Notes: generated by a model not told the origin, from the letters alone. A stretch of DNA of 64,000 bases from Nonomuraea guangzhouensis (GCF_019396345.1 NZ_JAHKRM010000002.1:248001-312000); one strand, 5' to 3'; numbered from the stretch's first letter, positions 25,703 to 35,190 are shown. Numbers and translations: made by a program.

Positions 25703-28700
25703 TCATCCCAGCTTCGCCAGGAGTTGCTCGGCGTCGGCCGCGAAGGTCGAGTCGTCGGTGCCGGCCGCGAGCCGGAGCATCCGCCTGGCCACCGTGAGGT
25801 CGCCGTGGGCGTACCGGATCTCCCCCAGGCGGAAGGCGGCCTCGGCGACCAGGTCGGGCTGCTCGGTCAGCCCCAGCGTGAGCTCGTAGTAGCGCACGGC
25901 GCCGTCGCGGTCGTTCAGCCAGTAGCAGAGCTCCCCCAGATGCGCGGCCGCCATGCCCGACTCCGTGTCGCCCGAGTCGATGACCCGCTGGTACCAGCCG
26001 AGCGCCTCGGGGAAGTCCCGCTCCCGCTTGGCCAGCGCCCCGAGGTACATCGCCCCGAGCGCGGTGACGTGCCCGGTTCCGAACTCGACCGCCCGGACGT
26101 ACCAGCGGCGGGCCTCGTCCTCGTCCTCGTCGTGGTAGCTGTGGCCGAGCGCGACCATCGCCCTGGCCGCCAGCTCATCGTCGCCCGCGCTCAGCACGCG
26201 CCGGTAGACCTCCCTGCCCTCGGCCACCTCACCGGTCCCGACCAGGGCCTGGGCGAGCACGCTCAACGCGGTGGGCTCACCGCTCTCGGCCGCCTCCCGC
26301 AGCGTGCGCAGCGACGCCTCAGTGTCGCCCTGGCGGCCCTGGAGCATGCCGAGCAAGCTGCCGAACACCGACCGCACCGGACTGTCGGCGTCACCCGCCT
26401 GCCGTTCGGCCAGGTTGTAGAAGGCGGCGACGTCGTTCTCGACGTCGAGGAGCGCCAGCAGCCTGCCGCCCGCGACGAACCGCACGTCCGGGTCCTCGTG
26501 CTCGTTCAGCCGCTCGTAGATCGCCCGCGCCCGCGCCGTCTCGCCGAGCTCGGCGAGCCGCTCGGCGACCCCCAGCTCGGTGAAGGCGTCGGAGCCGACC
26601 AGCTCGTAGTAGAGGTGGACGGCGTCGGGGTCGTCGCAGAGCTCCGCGAGCTCCCTGGCCTTGGTTCCGGCGTGCGGCCCCAGATGCGACAGCACCTGTA
26701 CGGCCAGCGCGTGTTCGCCCTGCTCGTATGCCTGGTAGGCCAGGGTGCTCAGGTTGTTCAGGGCGATCTGGGCCAGCTCGTGGGCCGTTTCGTGGGTCAG
26801 CTGGGCGGCTGTTCCCGCAGCGCTCGTTCCCGCAGCGGCGGCGAACGCCTCCGCGGCCCCGAGCGGGTCGCCGTCCTCGTGCAGCCAGCAGCCGAGCTGA
26901 AGGCCGCCCCTGGCCACGGCGTCGGCCTCGCCCGACTCGATGGCCAGCCGCGCCTCCCCTGCTGCGGCGGCCGTGTCACCCAGCGAGTGCAGAGCGTCCG
27001 CGAGATCGACCCGCATCCCCGCGCTCGGGTGACCGGTGTCGATCCCCTTGCGGTACATGGCAACCGCGCCCGCCAGATCATCCGTCGCCTTGCACGCGTC
27101 ACCCCACACCCAGTAGCCCATGGCCACCGTCTCGGGATCGCCGGTACCGACCGCCAACTCGGCCTCGGCGGCGACGGCCGCGTACTCCCGCCGCTGGAAC
27201 AGGTTGACGAGCAGATGACGCAGACTCGCGAGGTCCCCGGCCGCGGCGCCACGATCGAGCACGTCACCGGCCCCCGCCAGATCGCCGCCCTCCTCCAGCA
27301 ACCCGGCCAGTTCGACGGCGGTCGACGGCATCGCGGCCCGCAGCGCCTCGACGGCCCCGTCCAGGTCACCGCACCGACGCCGGACGGCGGAGACGTCGCG
27401 CCACGCCATGAGGCTGATGTCGGCATCGTCGCTCTCCGTCGCGGGCAGAAGGCACAGCTCGGCCTGGCTGTACTGACCGTCACGGGCCAGCTCCGCACCA
27501 AGCCCCAGCCTTGCCATCGCGGCCCATCTCGGCCCGCCCAGCTCGATGACCAGCAGGTAGAGCGCCCTGGCGAAGGCATCGTCCCGGGTCGTCCTGGCCA
27601 TCTCCAACGTCTCGGCAAACGCCTCGTCGACGGGAAATCCGCACGCCTCAGCCACAGAGGCTTCAGACACCTCGGCGAGCGTGTCAGCCGTGGAGGGGGC
27701 GAACTGCCCGACCACGGAGAAGCCGGACCTCTCGGCGGGCGAGGAGTTGGGCTTTCCGGCCGTAGGAGATGCGGTCAGCAGGCGACATACCTCGGTCGGC
27801 TCGCCCGCGTCCAGCGCGAGCAGCAGCCGCGCCATCAACGCCGAACCGGTCAGCTCGGTCAGAGCCGCCAGCGCGCCCTGCCGGTCGCCTTCGGCGGCCA
27901 GCACCCATGGCCGCTCCTTCGGCGACGCCGTGCCGAGCCGGACCCGGGCCGTGGCCGCGGCCTGCCGGTCCAGGTCCTGGGCCGCCGCACGCTGGTAGGC
28001 CGAACGGGCGCCATCCTGGTCACCCGCCTCCTCCAGACGCCGGCCCGCCTCCACCAGCGTGGCACCCGCCGACGCCGGATCAGCCGCCACGGCCCGCTCG
28101 AACGCCGCCAGCGCCCCCTCCATATCACCGGTCCGCGCGAGCAGACCACCCAGCAGGCAGACCACCTCCGCGCCCGGCGCGATCCCCACCGCGATCTCCG
28201 CAGCCGCCAGCGCGCCCTCCAGATCACCGGCATCCCGCAGAAGCCGGGCCAGCTGCGGGACCGCCGCATCCCCGAACACCACCCGCAGCACTTCGCGAGC
28301 CTCGTCGGTCGACCCGGTCGCGATCAGAATCTCCCCGAGCCGCAACGCGGCCTCGGCCACATGCGCCTCGACCACCGCCTCTCGGTACGCCTCCCCCGCG
28401 TCCGCTTCTCCAGCCCCGCCCACCATCCCCTGATACGCCTCCGCCACGTACGCCTTATCGACGCCCGTCACCGACCCCTGGTACACGGGCGCCTCGCCAG
28501 CGGCGGCCACCATCCCTTGGTACATCTCCGCCTCGTACGCCTTATCGACGCCGGCCACCGACCCCCGGTACACAGGCGCCTCGCCAGCGGCGGCCACCAT
28601 CCCCTGGTAGGCGGGCGCCTCGTTGACGCCAGTCACCATCCCCTGATACGTGCGCCCCTCGTCGAGGCCGGCCATCCCCTGGCACGCCTCCGCCACGAAC

Positions 28701-31378
28701 GCCGCTTCGGCGACCGCCACCCCGTCGTACGCCGTTTCAGCTCCCGGGGCTGCCCCCTGGTCCTCCGCCACGCGCCCGGCAACCACCGCCCCTTGGTGGG
28801 CTTTCGCCACCCCGCCGCACCCCGCCAATACCTTCCGGTACGCCTGTGCCGCCGCGTCGAGGTCGCCGAGGGTGTGCCAGGTCCGGGCGAGGTCGCGGTG
28901 TGCGATGGTGGTGAGGCGTTCGTCGGGGCCGGTCGTGGCCTGTCGCCAGGCGGCGATCGCGCCGTGCGGGTCGCCGGCGTCGTGGCGCAGGGCGCCGAGG
29001 TAGCAGGCCGCCTCCTGCCGGAAGTCCGGGTCACCGACGTCGAGCACCAGGGACAGCGCCCCGTCCGCGGCGGCCGTCTCGCCCTGCCGGTGCCAGGCGT
29101 GCGAGCTCTGCATCGCCAGCATGGCCGCCATCCAGGTTCGGCCGTCGTCGGCTATCTCCTGGAAGGCCGCAGCCGCCGCACCGAAGTCGCGGTCGAGCAG
29201 GAACCGGGCGTAGCGCCCGGTGTCCCCCTCTTCCGGGTGAGTCTCCGGGATATGGGCGAACGCGGCGCGAGCGCCGTCGAGGTCGTCGATCCGTACCCGG
29301 GTGAGTCCGAGCAGCCACGCGTTGCGCGGCGCCTGGACCGGGTCACCCTCGGCGACGAACCGCTCGTGCAGGCGGCACGCGGCCAGCAGATCGCCCTGGC
29401 GCTCGAACAGCCCGAGCAGCGCGCCCATCGCCTCGACCCGCAGCCCGCGATGGCCGGTCTCCATCGCGGCGGCGAACGCGGCCCGCGCCTCCACCAGATC
29501 ACGCGCCCCCGCCCCCCGAACGCCAGCACCCCCAAGAGCGCCCGCACCCTCACCCGCGCCGAAGCCCAGGTCGTCACCGGCACGCTCGCTGAGCAGCTCA
29601 CCCAGCCCGTACGCCACCCAAGGCGCCAACCCAGGATGCCCATCGGCACGAGCCCGGCGCAGCAGCGTGACCGCCTCCTCGGTCTGGTCCTGGTTCACCA
29701 GGACGTCCTTGAAGATGGTGGCCGTGTACGAGAGCGCGAGCGGGTCACCGGATTCGGCCGCCGCGCGGAACAGCTGGGCCGCGTCCGACAGGTCGTACCC
29801 GATGGAGGCCAGCACCTGCGCGAACACCGCGGTGCCGATCGCGGCCGTCGCCGGGTTCGGGTGCTCCATGGCCTGGCGGTAGCGGACCAGCCCCTCCTCC
29901 CTGCCCAGGCGCTGGTGGTCGATGACCGCCCGCAGCACGGGATGCGGTTCGCCGCCCGATTCGCGGAGCAGGTGCAGGAAGAACTCGGCGCTGAAGCCCT
30001 GCAGCAGATCGTCGCCCTCGGCGACGTACGACAGAAGCTCGTCGGCCTGCTCTCGATCACCCTCGCCCAGTTCCAGCTCGGCCAGCGTCATCATGGCCCG
30101 GACCGACTGGGTGGCCGCGCCGGAGTCGATGGCCCTGCGCAGCAGCCGCCGCGCAACGGCCAGGTCACCCGCCTGCAGGTGGCGCAGGGCCTCGTCGACG
30201 TCCAGGAGCGCCTGCTCCTCCACCGGGTCGGCGAGCGGCTGCTGCCGCGCCGCATGGTCGATCAGCAGCGCGGCCTTGAACGCCGTGTCGGGATCGTCGT
30301 GCTCGGCCGCGTCGAGTACGAGCGCCATGAGGCTCTCCCGCTCGTCCGGGTGCCGGTCGAGCAGCAGGCCGAGCAGTGTGACGCAGATCGACGACCACTC
30401 CGACTCCCCTGCCTCCAGTACGGCCCGCAACGCCGCGAGCGCCGCGGCCACCTCCCCGGCCTCGGTGTGCATCTGCGCCAGGCAGGCCTGGGCCTCGACG
30501 GCGTACTCGCGCTGGCCGCTGGCGATCACCCGGTGGAAGATCGCCTTCGTCGCCACCACGTCGCCGAGCTGCGCGGTCACCTTGGCCTGCTCGATGAGCG
30601 CGGGCAGCCGCTCCTCGGGCCTGGGGTCCTCGGCGGCCGTGGCGTAGGAGGCGGCCGCTTCGGCGTACTCGCCGAGGTCGACGAGGACCGCGCCGCGCAA
30701 CCGGTGGGCCGTGGCCAGGTGGTCGGGGTGCCCCACGGCGATCGCGTACTCGCACACCTCGCGGGCGGCCGCGAAGTCCTCCTCGTCGGCGTACATCTGG
30801 AAGAGCCGGAACGCCGACAACGACACCACCTCGGGATCGCCGCAGGTCAGCAACTGCTGGTAGTCGTCCTCGTCCTCCGCCAGCTCGTACAGGTCGCGGG
30901 CCGTACCGGGATCGTGGGGGACGAAGTCGGGCAGCTCCAGCTGGGCGGCCAGCTCGGCCACGGCGGGACTGTCACACCGGCGCGCCCGCTCCAGCGCCTC
31001 CGCCGCGCCCTGGGCGTCGCCCATCTCGGTCAGTACGAGGACCAGCGCCGTCTCGGCGAGCGCGGCCACCTCGAAGTCGGCGCCGTCGGAGGCGATCATC
31101 AGCACCCGGTAGGCGGCGGGCCATTCCCGCGCGGCGATCAGCATCATGCTCATGGCGATGGCCGACCGCTGCCCGAAGACCGGGTCGCCCGACTGGATCA
31201 CCGACCGGTGCGCGGCCTCCGCACCGTCGAGGTCGCCCTGCTCCTCCAGCAGGCAAGCCAGCAGATGCGACGCCTCGGGATCGCTGGTGGCCGCGTTCTC
31301 CCTGAACAGCACCGCCGCCGCACCGAGGTCTCCCGCTTCCCAGTACCTCATCGCGGCGGCGAGCTGTTCTGACTCCAT
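25703..31378 (-). CDS. Giant tetratricopeptide-repeat protein
   Basis: 1891-residue protein built almost wholly of degenerate TPR/Sel1-like helical pairs with the pattern A-x3-L-G-x-L-x7-G-D-x2-A-A-x2-A-x3-A. No signal peptide, membrane span or catalytic domain is visible, so it is probably a large cytoplasmic superhelical scaffold. At residues about 905-990 the TPR array is broken by a low-complexity stretch with two 29-residue repeats (YQGMVAAAGEAPVY type). The ATG at 31378 follows GGGGAG; longer in-frame starts lack a ribosome site. It is divergent from a 181-residue protein gene. Partner and process are unknown; an almost equally long open frame on the other strand is a high-GC shadow. 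Confidence 0.85.
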   Translation of the reverse strand: MESEQLAAAMRYWEAGDLGAAAVLFRENAATSDPEASHLLACLLEEQGDLDGAEAAHRSVIQSGDPVFGQRSAIAMSMMLIAAREWPAAYRVLMIASDGADFEVAALAETALVLVLTEMGDAQGAAEALERARRCDSPAVAELAAQLELPDFVPHDPGTARDLYELAEDEDDYQQLLTCGDPEVVSLSAFRLFQMYADEEDFAAAREVCEYAIAVGHPDHLATAHRLRGAVLVDLGEYAEAAASYATAAEDPRPEERLPALIEQAKVTAQLGDVVATKAIFHRVIASGQREYAVEAQACLAQMHTEAGEVAAALAALRAVLEAGESEWSSICVTLLGLLLDRHPDERESLMALVLDAAEHDDPDTAFKAALLIDHAARQQPLADPVEEQALLDVDEALRHLQAGDLAVARRLLRRAIDSGAATQSVRAMMTLAELELGEGDREQADELLSYVAEGDDLLQGFSAEFFLHLLRESGGEPHPVLRAVIDHQRLGREEGLVRYRQAMEHPNPATAAIGTAVFAQVLASIGYDLSDAAQLFRAAAESGDPLALSYTATIFKDVLVNQDQTEEAVTLLRRARADGHPGLAPWVAYGLGELLSERAGDDLGFGAGEGAGALGGAGVRGAGARDLVEARAAFAAAMETGHRGLRVEAMGALLGLFERQGDLLAACRLHERFVAEGDPVQAPRNAWLLGLTRVRIDDLDGARAAFAHIPETHPEEGDTGRYARFLLDRDFGAAAAAFQEIADDGRTWMAAMLAMQSSHAWHRQGETAAADGALSLVLDVGDPDFRQEAACYLGALRHDAGDPHGAIAAWRQATTGPDERLTTIAHRDLARTWHTLGDLDAAAQAYRKVLAGCGGVAKAHQGAVVAGRVAEDQGAAPGAETAYDGVAVAEAAFVAEACQGMAGLDEGRTYQGMVTGVNEAPAYQGMVAAAGEAPVYRGSVAGVDKAYEAEMYQGMVAAAGEAPVYQGSVTGVDKAYVAEAYQGMVGGAGEADAGEAYREAVVEAHVAEAALRLGEILIATGSTDEAREVLRVVFGDAAVPQLARLLRDAGDLEGALAAAEIAVGIAPGAEVVCLLGGLLARTGDMEGALAAFERAVAADPASAGATLVEAGRRLEEAGDQDGARSAYQRAAAQDLDRQAAATARVRLGTASPKERPWVLAAEGDRQGALAALTELTGSALMARLLLALDAGEPTEVCRLLTASPTAGKPNSSPAERSGFSVVGQFAPSTADTLAEVSEASVAEACGFPVDEAFAETLEMARTTRDDAFARALYLLVIELGGPRWAAMARLGLGAELARDGQYSQAELCLLPATESDDADISLMAWRDVSAVRRRCGDLDGAVEALRAAMPSTAVELAGLLEEGGDLAGAGDVLDRGAAAGDLASLRHLLVNLFQRREYAAVAAEAELAVGTGDPETVAMGYWVWGDACKATDDLAGAVAMYRKGIDTGHPSAGMRVDLADALHSLGDTAAAAGEARLAIESGEADAVARGGLQLGCWLHEDGDPLGAAEAFAAAAGTSAAGTAAQLTHETAHELAQIALNNLSTLAYQAYEQGEHALAVQVLSHLGPHAGTKARELAELCDDPDAVHLYYELVGSDAFTELGVAERLAELGETARARAIYERLNEHEDPDVRFVAGGRLLALLDVENDVAAFYNLAERQAGDADSPVRSVFGSLLGMLQGRQGDTEASLRTLREAAESGEPTALSVLAQALVGTGEVAEGREVYRRVLSAGDDELAARAMVALGHSYHDEDEDEARRWYVRAVEFGTGHVTALGAMYLGALAKRERDFPEALGWYQRVIDSGDTESGMAAAHLGELCYWLNDRDGAVRYYELTLGLTEQPDLVAEAAFRLGEIRYAHGDLTVARRMLRLAAGTDDSTFAADAEQLLAKLG
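28448..28621. repeat. Two tandem 87-bp repeats inside the TPR gene
   Basis: Unit 1 is 28448-28534 and unit 2 is 28535-28621. They differ at only a few scattered positions except near the end of the unit. Each encodes 29 residues in frame (GEAPVYxGSVxGVDKAY core). Partial copies extend on both sides. The repeats explain the low-complexity break in the TPR array. Confidence 0.85.
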
Positions 31379-31413
31379 GCTGCACTCCCCAGTCATCCAA
31401 TACTGTGAAAAAG

Positions 31414-31425
31414 CTACATGTGTAG
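31414..31425. promoter_or_regulatory. Palindrome in the TPR/181-aa divergent gap
   Basis: CTACATGTGTAG: 5-bp arms around TG, in the 123-bp gap between divergent starts (31378 and 31502). Possible operator. No clear promoter boxes are visible for either gene. Confidence 0.3.
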
Positions 31426-31501
31426 TCGCCTGGTTACCGCCCATTCTTCGGATCTCCGGACCTGGGGCCATCACCGCTCGGAGCGCCGTAGCGTAGACCC
31501 C

Positions 31502-32047
31502 ATGGCTAGAGCGTTCTGGATCGACCAGGAGTTCGACAGGGATCGTGACGGGCGCTACGCCGTACACGTGCGCAAGAACCTCGAAGAGTTCGAGTGGGGC
31601 GACATCGCGCCGGTCAGGTTCGCCTGCGCGGCCTGGCGGCTGGCCACGCCGCCGTCGCTGAACCCGGGCTACGTGCGCTGGGACCGCCGCATCCTGGAGG
31701 CGACGTGCGACCGCAACACGTGGGACGGCACGCTCAACGCGCGGATCCGGCTGGTCTCACCGCTGCCCGAGGAGCTCACCCGCTCGCGGGCCTGGTGGCG
31801 CGACCGCGGCTGGCTGGGCTGGCAGGAGACGTTCGGCCAGTACGTCGAGCCGACGCAGCAGGACCTGGCCAGGATCCCGTTCCTGCGGGCGACGCTGCTG
31901 GTCGAGGTGCCGGTGCCGCTCGACGACCTGCCGCCGGAGCCCGAGGGCCCGCATGACCAGGTCGAACAGAGCGCGGAACGGGCCCTGGTCGTGCTGGTAC
32001 GCGAGCTGAACCAACTAGTCGCCCCCATCCTCGACCAGCTCGGTTAA
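31502..32047 (+). CDS. Conserved-looking protein of unknown function (181 aa)
   Basis: 181-residue protein that I do not recognise. It is soluble-looking, rich in Trp and Arg in the middle (SRAWWRDRGWLGWQETFGQYV), acidic at the end, and has no signal peptide or known motif. The ATG at 31502 starts MARAFWIDQEFDRDRDGRYAV; no Shine-Dalgarno sequence is visible. It is divergent from the giant TPR gene. After its TAA the same frame stays open for a further 58 codons to 32224, antisense to the end of the next gene; this looks accidental or a decayed extension. Confidence 0.6.
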   Translation: MARAFWIDQEFDRDRDGRYAVHVRKNLEEFEWGDIAPVRFACAAWRLATPPSLNPGYVRWDRRILEATCDRNTWDGTLNARIRLVSPLPEELTRSRAWWRDRGWLGWQETFGQYVEPTQQDLARIPFLRATLLVEVPVPLDDLPPEPEGPHDQVEQSAERALVVLVRELNQLVAPILDQLG

Positions 32048-32148
32048 GAGCCTGCTCGACCCGCGAAGAAGCTGCCCGACCCCGGCCAGACCTGCGCCGA
32101 GGCGCTGCGGGACCTGAAGCTGGGCGCCGTCCTGTCGATGCTCTCGAT

Positions 32149-33039
32149 CTACCTGCGGCAGCGCGGGTCGCCGGAGTCGAGGCCGGTGGGCACGCCGCAC
32201 TCCGTGACCGGGGTCGAGAGCTGATCGGTCGCCGGGTTCCAGGGCTCGCCGGTGACGACGGCGACGATGCGGGTGCCCGGCTGGAAGGCGCCTTGCCGTA
32301 CGAGGTCGAAGACGCCGTACAGCATCTTCCCGACGTACACCCCCTCGACCCCATATTTCGCGATGAAGTCGTCGAGAACCGGAGTCGAGCGGGCGTAGCC
32401 CCCGAAGTGGTAGTCCAGGTTGACCGACCAGTTGGACCACACGCGCCCGTAAGCCTCGCGCTGCAGGCGCGCGACCTCACCCTCGAGGAACCCGGCCCCC
32501 TTCAGCACCGCGAACCCGATCGCCCGCCGCCCCTCCGGCAACCCGGCCGCGATCCCGGCCAGGGTGCCGCCCGTGCCGACCGCGCAGCAGATCACGTCGT
32601 AGTCGCCACCGATCTCACCGGACAGCCCCGCGATCTCATCGGGCAGCTCGGCGCATCCGCGCACGGCCGCCGCGTTGCTGCCACCCTCGGGCAGGATCGC
32701 CACGTCGCCCCACTGCTCGCGCAGCGCGGCCTGCACCTCTGGGGTGTGCTTGAGCCGGTACGTCCCCCGGTCGAGGTACGTCAGCCGCATGCCGCAGGAC
32801 GCCGCGTACGCCAGCGACGAATTGAGCGGCAACCGCTCCTCGCCGCGGATCACCCCGATCGTCTCGAACCCATCCCGCCGCCCGGCCGCCGCCACAGCCC
32901 TGATGTGGCCGGAGTAGGCGCCGCCGAACGTGAGCACCCGTGGATGGCCCAGGTTGTACTTGAGTTTGCGCGCCTTGTTGTCGTCGCGGACGAGGAAGAC
33001 CCGGACAGAGGCGAGCGCCGGATCCACCAGCTCCTCCAT
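32149..33039 (-). CDS. PLP-dependent ACC deaminase/D-cysteine desulfhydrase family enzyme
   Basis: 296-residue fold-type II PLP enzyme. The PLP lysine lies in VRDDNKARKLKYNLG. Other family motifs are LTFGGAYSGHIRAVAAA, the phosphate-binding CCAVGTGGTLAGIAAGL and LPEGGSNAAAVRGCAELPDEI. Members degrade 1-aminocyclopropane-1-carboxylate to 2-oxobutyrate and ammonia, or D-cysteine to pyruvate, sulfide and ammonia. Which applies is not decidable here; the lack of the canonical GGNK (here DDNK) leaves activity less certain. Divergent from galK with only 43 bp between the start codons. Confidence 0.87.
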   Translation of the reverse strand: MEELVDPALASVRVFLVRDDNKARKLKYNLGHPRVLTFGGAYSGHIRAVAAAGRRDGFETIGVIRGEERLPLNSSLAYAASCGMRLTYLDRGTYRLKHTPEVQAALREQWGDVAILPEGGSNAAAVRGCAELPDEIAGLSGEIGGDYDVICCAVGTGGTLAGIAAGLPEGRRAIGFAVLKGAGFLEGEVARLQREAYGRVWSNWSVNLDYHFGGYARSTPVLDDFIAKYGVEGVYVGKMLYGVFDLVRQGAFQPGTRIVAVVTGEPWNPATDQLSTPVTECGVPTGLDSGDPRCRR

Positions 33040-33082
33040 AGCGCTAGTCTACGGTCGGAGCTTTGTTGAGGAGTGTTGGATT

Positions 33083-34195
33083 ATGCGCGCTACTGATGCT
33101 TTCCGTGCCGCCTTCGGCGCCGACCCGCGTACCGTCTGGCACGCGCCCGGCCGGGTCAACCTGATCGGCGAGCACACCGACTACAACGACGGCTTCGTCC
33201 TGCCCTTCGCGGTGCCGTGGGGCGTCACGGCGGCGGTCAGCCCGCGCGACGACAGCACGATCCGGCTGCTCTCCCTGCAGTCGCCCGGCGACCCGGTGGT
33301 CATCTCCAACCACGAGGAGTCGCGCGGCTGGACCCGCTACGTGGTCGGCGTCCTGGCCATGCTGGGCGACCGGGTACGCGGCGCCGACATCGCCATCGAC
33401 GGCGACATCCCGCCGGGCGCCGGGCTCAGTTCGAGCGCCGCCCTGGAGGTGGCCGTCGCCTCGGCCCTCGACGACCTGTACGACCTGGGCATGACGCCCA
33501 TGGAGCGCGCCCTGCTCAGCCAGCGGGCGGAGAACGACTTCGTCGGCATGCCGTGCGGCATCATGGACCAGGCCGCGTCCGCGCTGAGCGCCGAGGGGCA
33601 CGCGCTGTTCCTCGACTGCCGCTCGCTCGGCTCCCGCAACATCCCGCTCGACCTGGCCGCGCACGGGATGACCATCCTCATCATCGACACGCGGGCGCAC
33701 CACGAGCACGCGGGCGGCGAGTACGCCAAGCGCCGCGCGGAGTGCGAGTCGGCGGCCCGCAAGCTGGGCGTCGCGGCCCTGCGCGACGTCACGGACCTGG
33801 CCGGGGCCCTCGACCTGCTGCAGGGCGACGAGCGCAAGCGCACGATGCACATCGTCACGGAGAACCACCGCGTCGAGGCGCTCGTCGGCCTGCTGCGGGC
33901 GGGGGCGATCACGGAGATCGGGGCGCTGCTGAACGCGTCCCACCTGTCGCTGCGCGACCAGTACGAGGTGTCGTCGCCGGAGCTGGACCTGGCCGTGGAG
34001 GCGTCCCTGCGCGGCGGCGCCCGGGGCGCCCGCATGACGGGGGGCGGCTTCGGCGGCTCGGCGATCGCGCTGGTGGCCGACGACCGCCTGGAGTCGGTGA
34101 AGGAGTCGGTGAGCAGCGCCTACGCGGAACGCGGCTGGCAGGCCCCCCGCTTCCTCCCCGCCACCCCCTCCGCGGGTGCTCGCCGCATTTCGTGA
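33083..34195 (+). CDS. galK: Galactokinase
   Basis: 370-residue GHMP kinase that phosphorylates D-galactose at C1 with ATP, the first step of the Leloir pathway. Motifs are all present: galactokinase signature GRVNLIGEHTDYNDG, phosphate-binding GDIPPGAGLSSSAALEVA, and C-terminal MTGGGFGGSAIAL. Usual length. The ATG at 33083 has TGAGGAG upstream. galT and galE are not adjacent. A ~100-nt dispersed element begins 26 nt after its stop. Confidence 0.96.
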   Translation: MRATDAFRAAFGADPRTVWHAPGRVNLIGEHTDYNDGFVLPFAVPWGVTAAVSPRDDSTIRLLSLQSPGDPVVISNHEESRGWTRYVVGVLAMLGDRVRGADIAIDGDIPPGAGLSSSAALEVAVASALDDLYDLGMTPMERALLSQRAENDFVGMPCGIMDQAASALSAEGHALFLDCRSLGSRNIPLDLAAHGMTILIIDTRAHHEHAGGEYAKRRAECESAARKLGVAALRDVTDLAGALDLLQGDERKRTMHIVTENHRVEALVGLLRAGAITEIGALLNASHLSLRDQYEVSSPELDLAVEASLRGGARGARMTGGGFGGSAIALVADDRLESVKESVSSAYAERGWQAPRFLPATPSAGARRIS

Positions 34196-34220
34196 CCTCT
34201 GTTACGGGCGGCATTCTCTG

Positions 34221-34318
34221 TTACGGCCGGCCCGGTGGGCCCCACCCTCCGCACGGGGCCGGCGTCTGTCCAGGGGAACGCTCCTCCGGTTCACCGGCTT
34301 ACCGCCGTTACGTGCGCA
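34221..34318 (+). repeat. Dispersed ~100-nt element, copy 1 (after galK)
   Basis: Clearly related to copy 2 at 62283-62382 (minus strand). Shared blocks are TTACGGCC, CCCCACCCTC, GGGGC, TCTGTCCAGGGG, ACGCTCCT and GACGTGCGCA-like ends. The ends pair (TTACGGC with GCCGTTA), the middle forms a GC hairpin (GGCCCC/GGGGCC) and AGGGG can pair with CTCCT. In both copies one frame encodes LSRGTLLRFTGL (here 34266-34301). It lies downstream of a gene in the same orientation. Confidence 0.7.
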
Positions 34319-34350
34319 CCGGCACCGTCTGGGTGGTCCCTTCGGGCTGG

Positions 34351-35127
34351 CTAGTAGAGGGGCGGGAAGTTCGGCGGGCGGCGTTCCAGGAAGCTGGCGA
34401 CGCCCTCGGCGAAGTCCGGGCGGGTAAAGGAGGCGAGCATCTCCTGGGTCGCCGTCTTGGCCGATTCTTCGAGGGTGACGTTCCAGTCGTTCCAGATCTG
34501 GCGCTTGATGATGGCCATGGAGGCCGGGGAGCTGTGGATCGCGAGCTCCCTGGCGTACTCCTGGGCCGTGGCGAGCAGTGAGTCGCCTGGGACCGAGCGG
34601 TTCGCCAGGCCGAGTTCGTAGGCTTCCGCGCCGGTGAAGACCCTCCCCGACAGGAGGATGTCCATGGCTCGCTGCTGGCCCATGAGGCGGGGGAGGATCC
34701 AGGACAGGCCGTACTCCGCGACCAGGCCGCGGCGGGGGAAGGCCGTGGTCCATTTGGCGTCCTCAGCAGTGAAGATCAGGTCGCAGGCCAGCGCGTGGAC
34801 CATGCCCAGACCGGCGCAGGCGCCGTTGACGGCGGCGATGATCGGCTTGGCGATGGTCGTGGGGAAGGTGTTGGGGCGCGGATCCGGGGTCTCGTCGTAG
34901 GAGCCGGTCTGGAGGGCGCTGAGCGTCTGGAAGTCGGCGCCCGAACAGAAGCCCTTACCCGCGCCGGTCACCACGATGGCCCGCACGTTCGAATCTTCCT
35001 CGGCCTCCTGGAGGAGGTCGAAGTAGCGCCGGCCCATCGCGTCCGTCCAGGCGTTGAGCCTGTCGGGCCGGTTGAAGGTCAGTGTGAGCACGCCTTGGTC
35101 GGCCGAGGTGAGAACGAGTTCCGCCAT
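34351..35127 (-). CDS. Enoyl-CoA hydratase/isomerase family protein
   Basis: 258-residue crotonase-fold enzyme, usual length. The oxyanion-hole segments are VTGAGKGFCSGADFQTL and NGACAGLGMVHALACDLIFTAEDA. The catalytic region shows AEYGLSWILPRLMGQQRAMDILL; in place of the second catalytic Glu of true hydratases the residues differ, so isomerase or another crotonase reaction is possible. It lies 63 nt after the nitric oxide synthase gene on the same strand; a shared transcript is possible but no functional link is known. Confidence 0.9.
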   Translation of the reverse strand: MAELVLTSADQGVLTLTFNRPDRLNAWTDAMGRRYFDLLQEAEEDSNVRAIVVTGAGKGFCSGADFQTLSALQTGSYDETPDPRPNTFPTTIAKPIIAAVNGACAGLGMVHALACDLIFTAEDAKWTTAFPRRGLVAEYGLSWILPRLMGQQRAMDILLSGRVFTGAEAYELGLANRSVPGDSLLATAQEYARELAIHSSPASMAIIKRQIWNDWNVTLEESAKTATQEMLASFTRPDFAEGVASFLERRPPNFPPLY

Positions 35128-35190
35128 GGGGCAACCGAATCATATTCTAGTGGCGGAACGCAAGAAAGGCGGAGATGGCAGGCCGCGCGA

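Noticed and set aside
28448..28621. CRISPR-like repeat array
   Set aside because: The 87-bp units are directly adjacent without spacers, lie in frame in a coding gene, and no cas genes are present.
25694..31372. 1892-codon open frame on the plus strand
   Set aside because: It is antisense to the TPR gene. It has no ribosome site, is full of Arg/Gly/Pro/Val/His without domain character, and mirrors the codon pattern of the real gene in high-GC DNA.
32048..32224. 58 open codons in frame after the stop of the 181-aa gene
   Set aside because: Possibly a decayed extension, but there is no start, it is partly antisense to the PLP enzyme gene, and no family is recognisable.
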